From: Bog-473 sp963751335
GTDB lineage: Bacteria; Actinomycetota; Acidimicrobiia; Acidimicrobiales; RAAP-2
Direction of reading: 5' to 3'
DNA length: 64,000 bases
Assembly (NCBI GenBank): GCA_963751335.1
Contig: CAVVUB010000001.1
Coordinates: forward strand, 434,001-498,000
Shown piece after piece: positions 38,187 through 46,754 of the stretch. How positions within the stretch are numbered: position 1 is the stretch's first letter; each line of letters begins with the position of its first letter. The position numbers and the translations under genes were made by a program. The notes beneath the pieces are model-generated. The model had not been told where the DNA came from and searched no databases. It saw only the letters and a program-made list of their open reading frames with translations.

Positions 38187-39437
38187 CTACGAGGGAGGAC
38201 GGCCCCTCCTCACCACTCGTGCGAGCGCGGCGGCCCGGACCGAGGTGCGGTCGAGATCGCCCGGCACGATGGAATCGTCCCGATGCCCGACGAACGGATC
38301 GATCCAGACCCACCGGGTCGCCCCGAACCGGGCCGGGGAGGCGAAGAGCGACCCCGCGGCCGGGGCAGGCCCCGCCATCATGATCTCGAGGGCCTCGAGG
38401 AGCCCCTGCGGATAGCGCACCGCCGAGGCACCGACGACGTCCGCCCGGTACTCCCGGTTCTCCCCCACGCAACGCCTGAGCGTGCGCTCGCCGCCGAGGA
38501 ACGTCCCGAGCGTGATGCCGACGCAGGACACGCCGTTGTCGCCTCGCTTCACGTGGGCCAGCTCGTGGGCAATGACACCCTCGAGCTGAATCGGATCGAG
38601 CCGGCGGAGCAGACCCGAGGTCACCACGAGCTCCGAACGACGGGCATCGCGGCCCAGCGCGCAGGCGTTGGGTACGTCGTCGTCGAGCACGTAGAGCGCC
38701 GGCATGGCCAGACCGAAGGTGGCGCAGAGGCCGTCGGTGACGTTGAAGAGGCGCGGGTAGTCGTCCTCCTCGACGGGTACCGCCCGATCCGCTTCATCGC
38801 CATCGACGGCGCGATGCGCCACAGGCCGTACATGAGGGCGGCCCCGACGATCACAAAGGCGACGATGCCGAGCACGATGTGCAGCGACGACCGCCAGGAG
38901 CACCCCGACCAGGATCGCCGGAAAGACCGCCGTCAGGGCGCAGATGCGCACGGCCCGGCGTCGGTTCGACGCCACCTCGCCCGGCGAGACCCGGGCCGCA
39001 CCCAGGCCGGGGTGCTCGTCGACGGGCAGGGCGGGCAAGGGAGCCGGGGCGACGGCGACCGCGGCGCGTGACGGCCCACCTCGCTGACCCCCGCCCTGAC
39101 CCGACGGCGGACGCGAGCGGGACCGGTTCGCGCCGCTGCGGTTCGCGCCACCGCCTTGGCGCTGGCTCCCGCTCGGCGCCTTCCTCTGGCCTCCACCCGA
39201 GCCCTTCGCACCGCCGGCCGGCGCCGCTGGCGCCGCCCGACTTGGCTGCGCCGGACCGATTGCGGTTGCGGTTGCGATTGCGGTTCCGGTTGCGATTGCT
39301 GCCGCCTCCACCCGAAGGGGCGCCGCCTCCACCCGACTACCGGGGACGCCGCCTCCGCCGCCCCGGTTGCCACCGCCCGCACCATTTTCGCCCGCGGGGC
39401 GAGCCGGTGTCTGCGCATTGTCGCTCTGCTCGGCCAT
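38187..39437 (-). CDS. M48-family (HtpX-like) membrane zinc metallopeptidase with disordered N-terminus
   Basis: ATG 39437 opens a ~140-residue low-complexity region rich in Gly, Ser, Arg, Asn and Gln. Two hydrophobic segments follow (VRICALTAVFPAILVGVLLA and, after correction, LGIVAFVIVGAALMYGLW). The catalytic domain has ALYVLDDDVPNACALGRD, IQLEGVIAHELAHVKRGDN (HExxH zinc site) and NREYRADVVGASAVRYPQGL (third ligand Glu). HtpX proteins degrade damaged membrane proteins from the cytoplasmic face. Within the N-terminus a hexanucleotide repeat codes Asn-Arg in one frame; frames shift near 39370, 39226 and around 38880-38800. About 417 residues. Confidence 0.87.
   Translation of the reverse strand: MAEQSDNAQTPARPAGENGAGGGNRGGGGGVPGSRVEAAPLRVEAAAIATGTAIATATAIGPAQPSRAAPAAPAGGAKGSGGGQRKAPSGSQRQGGGANRSGANRSRSRPPSGQGGGQRGGPSRAAVAVAPAPLPALPVDEHPGLGAARVSPGEVASNRRRAVRICALTAVFPAILVGVLLAVVAAHRARHRRLCDRRGRPHVRPVAHRAVDGDEADRAVPVEEDDYPRLFNVTDGLCATFGLAMPALYVLDDDVPNACALGRDARRSELVVTSGLLRRLDPIQLEGVIAHELAHVKRGDNGVSCVGITLGTFLGGERTLRRCVGENREYRADVVGASAVRYPQGLLEALEIMMAGPAPAAGSLFASPARFGATRWVWIDPFVGHRDDSIVPGDLDRTSVRAAALARVVRRGRPPS
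39258..39300. repeat. hexanucleotide repeat coding an Asn-Arg tract (minus strand)
   Basis: On the minus strand about seven units of CGCAAC/CGCAAT/CGGAAC lie in a row. In the likely frame they code (Asn-Arg)n just before SGAAKSGGASGAGG in the disordered N-terminus of the M48 peptidase. Six-base units change tract length without shifting frame. Confidence 0.7.
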
Positions 39438-39524
39438 GGAAAGGCCAGCCTACGGCAGACCGTGGCGCCGATCAGACCCGGCGACCCGGTCGTCGACCAG
39501 GTCGGGGACGACGGCGGACTCTCC

Positions 39525-40631
39525 TCAGGCGGCGGTGATCGCCCGCCGGTAGAGCTCGACATAGCGCTCGGCCAGCATGTCCATCGACCAGGCCCGGGCA
39601 TGCTGGCGCGCCGCCTCTTTCGCCGCGGGAGCGGACCGTCCCGTCCCGGTTGCGGCGTCGGCCAGGGCCTGGCGCAGCGCCTCGGCCAGGGCGTGGGCGT
39701 CTCCGGGCGCAACGAGTTCGGCCCGCCCACCGGCCGCTTGGCGGTAGCCGTCGATGTCGGAGGCCACGACGACGCACCCGGCCGACATGCCCTCGAGCAG
39801 CACCAGCCCGAACGACTCCCCGTGCAAGGAGGGAGCGCTCTGCACGTCGGCACCGGCCAGACGGGCCGCCACCTCCTCGTCGGACAGCGGGCCCAGCCAC
39901 TCGACGCGGTCAGAGGGTGCGGCGCGCCGGCGCAGGGCCTCGGTGTCCGGGCCCTCGCCGATCACCCACAGCACCGCGGGCTCCTCGACCATGGTGAAGG
40001 CATCGAGCAGGACGGACAGGCCCTTGCGTTGCTCGTGGCGACCCACGAAGACGACGACGGGACGGCCCTGTGGATCATGCACCGGCGACGCCGATTCGAA
40101 GCGCGCCACCTCGATGCCGTTGAAGAGCACCTCGAAGGGGCCGCCCCCCGCCTGCAGTCCGGTCTGCCGGGCCGCTTCGGAGACGGCCACCCGGATCTGC
40201 ATGCGACGGCCGACCAGCGAGGCCAACGGGCGCAGTGGGGCCAGGGCGCGGCTGACCCCGGCCCGGTGGTAGGTGGCCACCATCGGCGCGGGCGGCGGTC
40301 GCAGCACCAGGCCGTAGGCGATCAGTGGGGCCAGCGGCTCGTGCACGTGCACCACGTCGAAGCCGCCGGTGCGGATGAAGCGCTCGGCCCGCAGCGGCGC
40401 GGCGGGCGACAGAGCGACCGGAGCCACCGAGCCGTTGGTGGGCACGCCTGTCGGGTGCCCCACGACGAAGTGGTCGCCGATGGCGTCGCCCAAGGCGGGG
40501 TCCGGATCGGCCGGGCCGACGACGACGACCTCGTGCCCGAGCCGGCGCAACGAACGGGCCAGGCCGACCGCTTGCCCCTGCACGCCACCATGGCGGTTCA
40601 GTGCATAGGGCGAGACCATGGCGATCCTCAT
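39525..40631 (-). CDS. pimA: phosphatidylinositol alpha-mannosyltransferase PimA-like (GT4)
   Basis: Intact, 368 residues from ATG 40631. GT-B fold: N-terminal MRIAMVSPYALNRHGGVQGQ with the Gly-rich donor loop, DVVHVHEPLAPLIAYG, VATYHRAGVSRALAPL; C-terminal VVVFVGRHEQRKGLSVLLDA, LWVIGEGPDTEALRR and the EX7E motif in HGESFGLVLLEGMSAGCVVV. PimA adds the first mannose to phosphatidylinositol on the cytoplasmic face. In mycobacteria it directly follows pgsA1 and the acyltransferase; here those lie 2.8 kb away beyond a plus-strand gene. Sequence alone cannot exclude another GT4 specificity, but context fits PimA. Confidence 0.85.
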   Translation of the reverse strand: MRIAMVSPYALNRHGGVQGQAVGLARSLRRLGHEVVVVGPADPDPALGDAIGDHFVVGHPTGVPTNGSVAPVALSPAAPLRAERFIRTGGFDVVHVHEPLAPLIAYGLVLRPPPAPMVATYHRAGVSRALAPLRPLASLVGRRMQIRVAVSEAARQTGLQAGGGPFEVLFNGIEVARFESASPVHDPQGRPVVVFVGRHEQRKGLSVLLDAFTMVEEPAVLWVIGEGPDTEALRRRAAPSDRVEWLGPLSDEEVAARLAGADVQSAPSLHGESFGLVLLEGMSAGCVVVASDIDGYRQAAGGRAELVAPGDAHALAEALRQALADAATGTGRSAPAAKEAARQHARAWSMDMLAERYVELYRRAITAA

Positions 40632-41139
40632 GACCGGGTTAGCGCGGATCGCTGGGCCACTCGGCTTGGTACAGAGGGGGCACCATGGTCCACCGGGGAC
40701 CGCGGATCGGAACTGCCTTCTGACCAGCCATCTCTCTACTGTGCCTTACTCCCGACTACGCCGCATATCCCTGCATTCTGAGGACTGATTTGAGGACTGA
40801 TTGAGGACTGGAGAGCTACCTGCCCACGGAGCATCATGGTGGTCAGGTGGTCACCCCCTCAGCCGCCGTACGCAACAACATGCCGGCGGCCGGGCGTCGA
40901 CCGCGAATCAGAGGTTGGTTTGGCGGCTCTTGTCACGCTTTTCGCGAGGATTTCGCTTGAAAAAGTGTCGGGCACCCCGGGGCCGGTGTGACCACGAAGG
41001 TCTGGGTCGGGCGACGAAGTGCGAGGGTGGGGGGCGGGACGCGCCAACGTACGGATGCCACGGCAGGACACAGCACTCGACAACCAGACTGTGGTAGGCC
41101 TCCGGGGGATTTCCTGTGAGTCTCCTGATTGGAGCGCCG
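40632..41139. other. 508-base divergent intergenic region
   Basis: It separates pimA (minus) from the propeller protein (plus). It contains a three-copy direct repeat TGAGGACTGAT at 40779-40812 and an AT-leaning stretch around 40730-40780 that may hold the pimA promoter. A GGAG six bases before ATG 41140 serves the plus-strand gene. No convincing coding frame. Confidence 0.6.
40779..40812. repeat. three direct copies of an 11-12-bp unit
   Basis: TGAGGACTGATT, TGAGGACTGAT and TGAGGACTGGA are adjacent. They stand in the pimA upstream region and could be a multi-copy regulator site or slippage product. Confidence 0.75.
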
Positions 41140-43234
41140 ATGCGAAACCGCTGGTGGCTGATCCCGATGGCGTTGTTGAGCGTCCTGCTGACGATGACGG
41201 GCCAAGCGCTGCTGTCGCCCCTCGTGGCGACGGCGGGCGGGAGTGGCGGAGTGGTGTCGATCGCGGCGTACGGGATGGACTCACCGCAAGATGTGACCAC
41301 CGGCCCGGACGGGGCGTTGTGGTTCACCAACTTTTACAACAACACCATTGGACGGATCACCACCGCCGGGGTGGTCACCACCTACCCCGGCCCCGGCATC
41401 GAAAATCCGGCATCGATCACCACCGGTCCCGACGGGGCGCTGTGGTTCACCAACTACTACGGCAGATCGATCGGGCGGATCACGACCGCCGGAGTGGTGA
41501 CCACCTACTCCGGCACCGGAATCAACGAACCATATGGGATCACCGCGGGACCCGATGGTGCCCTGTGGTTCGCGAACTTCGTCAACAACTCAATCGGCCG
41601 GATCACCACCGCCGGAGTGGTCACGAACTACACCGATCCGAGCATCGACGAGCCGGCGTCGATCACCGCCGGGCCCGACGGGGCGCTTTGGTTCACCAAT
41701 CAGGGGAACAACTCGGTCGGACGGATCACCACCGCCGGGGTGGTCACCAACGACACCGATCCGAGCATCGACCATCCGACGTCGATCACCGCCGGGCCCG
41801 ACGGGGCGCTCTGGTTCACCAATGAGGGAAACAACTCGGTCGGACGGATCACCACCGCCGGGGTGGTCACCAACTACACGGATCCGAGCATCGACGGTCC
41901 GGTGTCGATCACCGCCGGGCCCGACGGGGCGCTCTGGTTCACCAATGACTACGGCACCAGCAACAACTCGGTCGGGCGAATCACCACCGCCGGGGTCGTC
42001 ACCAACTACACCGATCCGAGCATCGACGATCCGGTGTCGATCACCGCCGGGCCCGACGGAGCGCTCTGGTTCACCAATTTCTCGGGTGATTCGATCGGCC
42101 GGATCACCACGACCGGGGCGGTGTCCAACTTCACAGGCACCGGCATCGACTATCCATATGGGATCACCGCGGGACCCGATGGTGCCCTGTGGTTCGCGAA
42201 CCTCGACAACAACTCGATCGGACGGATCACCACCGCCGGGGTGGTCACCAACTACACCGGTCCGAGCATCTACTGCGCCTTGGGACATCACCGCCGGGCC
42301 CGACGGGGCGCTCTGGTTCACCAATGAGGGGAACAACTCGGTCGGGCGAATCACCACCGCCGGGGTGGTCACCAACTACACCGGCACCGGCATCGAGGAG
42401 CCGCAGTGGATCACCGCCGGAACCGACGGGGCGCTCTGGTTCACCAACTGGGGCAACAACTCGATCGGCCGGATCACCACCGCCGGGGTGGTGACGAACT
42501 ACACCTCGCCGAATATCTCTGCGCCTTCGGACATCACCGCCGGGCCCGATGGGGCATTGTGGTTCACCAACTTCTATGGACCCTCAGAGCATGGTCAAGG
42601 ATCGATCGGGAGGATCACCACGTCGGGAACGGTCACTGCCTTCACGGGGCCAGGTGTCAAACACCCGGAGGGCATCACCGCTGGGCCTGACGGAGCGCTC
42701 TGGTTCACCAATGACTACGGCGCCGGCAACAGCTCGATCGGGCGAATCACCACGACCGGGACCATCTCCCGCTTCACCAGTAGCGCCATCTACTATCCCG
42801 GATCGATCACCGCTGGGCCTGACGGCGCGCTGTGGTTCGAGAACGACAACGGCGAAGTCGGAAGGATCACCACGTCCGGCACCGTCTCCACCTACTCTGG
42901 CGCCGGGAACGTCGTTGGCATCACCACTGGCCCTGATGGGGCACTTTGGTTCACCACCGACGACAACACCATAAGAAGGGTGACCGTGCCGGCACCCGAG
43001 CTGGCGAGTTTCAGCCCCACCTCGGGTGCGGTGGGGACAAGCGTCACCATTACCGGGAATGCGCTGGAGGACGCCAGCTCGGTGACGATCGACGGGGTGG
43101 CGTCAGCCATCAGCAAGGACACCGCCACCAAGCTCAAATTTACCGTCCCGTCTGGAGCCAACAGCGGCAAGATCAAGGTCACGACACCGAGCGGTACCGG
43201 CGTGAGCGCCACGAAATTCACGGTCCTGAACTGA
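41140..43234 (+). CDS. secreted Vgb/streptogramin-lyase-like propeller protein with 14 repeats and C-terminal IPT/TIG domain
   Basis: ATG 41140 with GGAG upstream; signal peptide MRNRWWLIPMALLSVLLTM. Fourteen ~42-residue (126-base) repeats follow with core ITAGPDGALWFTN...SIGRITTAGVVTNYT, the pattern of virginiamycin B lyase and related propellers. Fourteen would make two seven-bladed propellers (inference). The C-terminal ~85 residues form an IPT/TIG Ig-like domain (LASFSPTSGAVGTSVTITGN). True Vgb has a catalytic His pair; none is conspicuous in these uniform repeats, so a lyase activity is unlikely. One extra T near 42283 (CCTTGGG for CCTGGG) breaks the frame. It interrupts the pgsA-acyltransferase-pimA cluster on the opposite strand. 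Confidence 0.85.
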
Positions 43235-43462
43235 AGCGTGGGCGGTGACCCTCTGCAGCGAGAATCCTGAGGAAACCATGGGCGAGGTGGCCGTGGGCCG
43301 AGAGCCCGCATGAACCGTGGGGGACGCCACCAGCCGATGATCTCGAGCTTGCCGCCCTTCTTCTTCGGGCCAGATCCGGTAGCGAAGTTGAACAGGACTT
43401 GGTCACACCCTTCGGAGTCGAGGATGATTTCTTGAGAACTGCTGAGACCAGTCCGCCGCCTC
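43235..43462 (-). other. possible coding remnant downstream of the acyltransferase
   Basis: On the minus strand a frame between 43430 and 43330 reads EIILDSEGCDQVLFNFATG and SGPKKKGGKLEIIGWW, which looks protein-like. It has no start codon or ribosome site and runs into the end of the opposite gene. It may be a decayed gene piece or chance. I cannot name the family. Confidence 0.25.
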
Positions 43463-44411
43463 CTAGGCCTTTGACCTGGACTTCTGTTCGTACTCCCGGT
43501 CGCTGGGCCAGTTGGGCTTGGTAGAGGTGCCACTGCTCGGGATGGGCGCGGATGTCGCCCTCGAAGATGCGGGCCAGCTCCTGGGTGACCCGGGTCACGT
43601 CGTCGCGTAACGAGCCGTGGCGCGTCGTGTCGACCGGCGGGTGCACCACGCCCGTGTGCCAATCTCCCGGTCCCGAATAGACGACCACCGGCAGCAGCGG
43701 GGCGCCCGTGCGCAGGGCCAGGGTGGCGGCGCCGCCGGGCAGGGTCGTCTTCTCGCCGAAGAACTCGACCTCCACCCCGTTGCCGACCAGGTCGCGGTCG
43801 CTCACCAGCCCGGCCACGCTGCCCGTCCTTGAGCGGCGCGCAGGAGGCCCGAGCTCGAGCCCTCGCCGAGCGGGATGCCGGTGAGCCCCATGCCCGCGCG
43901 TTGGCCCAGGAACCACTCGAAGAGCTCCTCGGGCTCGAGCCGCTCGACGATCGCCGTCATGGGCATGCCCTCGAGGGCCAACCAGGCGCCACCCCACTCC
44001 CAGCTGCCCACGTGGGGCAGCGCCATCACGATGCCGCGCCCGAGGGCAAAGGCGGCCCGCAGATGGTCATCGCCGGACTCGAGGCGGAACTTGGCCCGTA
44101 CGGTCGCGCTCGCTCAGATAGGGCAGGCGCGACCCGTCGGCCCAGTAGCGCGCGTACTCGGCAAAGGTGCGCCGGCTCAACCGGCGGACCAGCGCGGCAT
44201 CGGGCTCGACGCCGTCCACGCACTCGCTGGCCAGGACGCGCCGCATGTGGCGCTCGTTCATGGCCAGGGCGGCGACCGCCGCGCAGGGCCATCACGCGCG
44301 ACACGGCAGAGGCCGCGCCATAGGCGATCGGCGCCGGGCAGACGGCCCATGGCCTCGCCCAGCCCCCGGTAGGTCAGGTACTTGGCGGTCGGAGCGCCAG
44401 CGCAAGCTCAT
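43463..44411 (-). CDS. phosphatidylinositol mannoside acyltransferase-like protein (LpxL/HtrB superfamily), frame broken
   Basis: ATG 44411 overlaps the pgsA end (ATGA). After correction it reads YLTYRGLGEAMGRLPGADRL, NERHMRRVLASECVDGVEPD, RRTFAEYARYWADGSRLPYL, then IVMALPHVGSWEWGGAWLAL with the HX4E acyltransferase motif, GLTGIPLGEGSS, SVAGLVSDRDLVGNGVEVEF, TGAPLLPVVVYSGPGDWHT, and ends PEQWHLYQPNWPSDREYEQK. Expected to acylate the 6-position of the mannose made by PimA. Shifts near 44395, 44285, 44100, 43830 and 43517 (the last one extra base). About 310 residues. Confidence 0.85.
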
Positions 44412-45354
44412 CGGTCGAGGAACATCATCGAGGCGCGGCGAGAAGGGGCGGCCGCGGCGGGATCAGGAAGGCGACCCGGGCGTGGTCCGGGTGCGGCGAC
44501 CGCTGCTCGGTCGGCCCGTGCCGCCGCTCTGCCCGTGACCCCGGGCGGCGCGGCGGCGCTCCCGCAGCGTACGACCGGACCGGCTGCTCGGAGTCTCCTG
44601 GCGCCGGGCCCGCCAGCGGCCGACCGGCGCGCCAGCGGTGCTGGTGCGCCGGGTGGCCACGTCACGCCGGGGCACGCCGGCTGGTGTTGCGCGCCCTTCG
44701 CGCCAGGTCCGCCAGCGCGAATCGACCCGGCCCTCACGCCATGCCTCGATGCGGCGGCGGATGACCTCGTCCTTGCCCGAGGCGGCGTTCCAGACTTTGA
44801 CGAACCGGGCGCCGCGGTCACCGACACCAGCACCAGGAGGACCCAGAGCACGGGGACGAAGATGGAGGCGCTCAGCAGGGCGACGCCGAGCAGGATCATG
44901 CGCTCGGCTCGCTCCATCAGCCCGCCCCGGGCCGAGAGGCCCGAGGGACTCCGCCTTGGCCCGCTCGTAGGAGATGAGGGCGGTCACGCGCCAGGATGCC
45001 CATGGGCAGGAGAGCCAGGTGACCCTCGCCCCGGTCGACCAGGTACCAGGCACAGCCGAACATGAGGACGGCGTCGGCCACCCGGTCGGTGACCGAATCG
45101 AAGAAGGCGCCGCGCACCGAGGCCGTGCCGGCCGCCTTGGCCACCGGGCCGTCGAGGAGGTCGTGCAGCCCGGTCACGATCAGCATCACGATGGCCCAGT
45201 GCAGGTGGCCCGTCGCGATGAGGACGGCGGTGATGGTGGCGGACAGGAGGCCGGTCGCCGTGAGTACGTCAGCGGTGACACCCCGGCGATGCAGTGCCGT
45301 CCCGACCGGACCGGTGGACCGATCGACCGCAGCTCGCCAACGACCGTCGAACAT
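44408..45354 (-). CDS. pgsA: phosphatidylinositol phosphate synthase-like CDP-alcohol phosphatidyltransferase with DGxxAK motif, frame broken
   Basis: ATG 45354 with GAGGAG upstream: MFDGRWRAAVDRSTGPVGTA. Membrane segments include VLTATGLLSATITAVLIATG, GHLHWAIVMLIVTGL, ADAVLMFGCAWYLVDRGEG and MILLGVALLSASIFVPVLWV. The family motif reads HDLLDGPVAK AAGTASVR GAFFDSVTDR, that is D-x2-D-G-x2-A-K-x8-G-x3-D-x3-D, complete except that Lys replaces the usual Arg. Actinobacterial PgsA1 joins CDP-diacylglycerol to inositol phosphate. The C-terminus is an Arg-rich tail of ~100 residues whose frame is uncertain. Shifts near 44995, 44945 and 44815. Confidence 0.87.
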
Positions 45355-45739
45355 GGAGCTCCTCGTCGTGCGCCGGCCCTGGGACAGGGGCCGCTGCTGT
45401 TTGCAAGAGTTTACCATCGCGCCGCGGAAACTTCGGGTCTTCCGGCCCCTCAGGTCCCGACCCCGGCGGCGGTCCGGCGGCAGCTGTGCGGCAATTCACC
45501 AGGTCAGAGAGGGTGACGTGCCCCGATCGGCGCGACCTCTCGGCGCGGTCAGCCCACGCCCTCAACCGCCCAGAGCCCCGAACGTCGAGCGCCCGACTCA
45601 CCGCAACGGCCGCTTGCGGATTCGGATTCGGCGGCTCCGAGGTACCGATCCCTGGCCACGCTGGGCGGAACCGGCTCCGCACGGGGGTCGGATAGCGTTC
45701 CACGGCGTTGCGGCCTGAGGCGTGACCTGACGTGAGGTG
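45355..45739. other. 385-base divergent intergenic region
   Basis: Between pgsA (minus) and the GT2 gene (plus). No coding frame has convincing character. It presumably holds both promoters. GAGGTG directly precedes ATG 45740. Confidence 0.55.
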
Positions 45740-46598
45740 ATGGTGCCGGTGTCCGAGCCGAGGAGCGCGGCGAGAAGCGCGGGACGCGTCGACGTGCCCG
45801 TCCTGCCGGACCCCACCCTCGACGTCACCATCGTCGTCCCCTACTACAACCCGGGCGAGCGCCTGCGCTCCACCGTGGCCCAGATGGTGCGGGTGCTCGA
45901 CGCCTCGGGAATGCGCTTCGAGATCATCGCCGTCTCGGACGGCTCCACCGACGGCAGCCCCTTCACCCTCGAGGGCTTTCCCGAGAGCATCGTGCGCCGC
46001 CTCGAGTTCGATCACGTCGGCAAGGGGCACGCGCTGCGCGAGGGACTGGCGATGGGGCGGGGGCGGTATCTCGGCTTCATCGACGCCGACGGCGACATCT
46101 CCCCCGAGTTCCTGGCCCCCTTCGTCTCGGTCATGCAGGCCGAGCGGCCCGACATCATCATCGGGAGCAAGCGCCACCCCGGAGTCGTCGGTCCACTATC
46201 CCCCGCTGCGCCGGCTCTACTCCTGGGGCTACCAGCACCTGATCCATCTGCTCTTCCGGCTCAATGTGAAGGACACGCAGGTGGGGATCAAGCTGGTCGA
46301 CCGCGCCGTGATCGCCGACGTGCTGCCGCTGCTCCGCGAGAGCCGCTTCGCCCTGGACCTCGAGCTGCTCGTCGTGGCCCGCCGGCTCGGCTACTCGAAG
46401 ATCGTCGAGGCGCCGGTGCGCATCGAGGAGCGCTTCACCAGCACCATCTCGGTGCGGGCGGTGTGGTCGCTGCTGATCGACACGCTGGCCGTGTTCTGGC
46501 GGCTGTCGGTGGTGCGGGCCTACGACCCGGGCATCGCCGCCCTGCGGTCGGCGCCGGGGTCGGGCCGGCCGGGACCGACGGGGTCCGGCGGGGACTGA
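45740..46598 (+). CDS. family 2 glycosyltransferase, polyprenol-phosphate sugar transferase-like
   Basis: ATG 45740 with GAGGTG upstream. GT-A fold: LDVTIVVPYYNPGERLRSTV, FEIIAVSDGSTDGSP, HVGKGHALREGLAMGRGRYL, GFIDADGDISPEFLAPFV (DxD-type metal site), RPDIIIGSKRHPGS; then YPPLRRLYSWGYQHLIHLLF, RLNVKDTQVGIKLVDRAV and an acceptor part RRLGYSKIVEAPVRIEERFT. This combination is that of dolichyl/polyprenyl-phosphate mannose or glucose synthases. One shift near 46190. No C-terminal membrane segment beyond a short hydrophobic helix. About 286 residues. Confidence 0.85.
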
Positions 46599-46754
46599 GG
46601 CCGGCCCCGGCGCAGTGGTCCGGCGCGTCGGTCGGGGCTGTGGCCCGTCAGGGCAGGCGGACAGGCTCGACGAGCGGCACATGAGTGCCCGAGCGAGCCC
46701 GGCGGGGCCGGCCGTACACTCTTTTGTCACACGCCGTACATTGGGAGGGAACAG

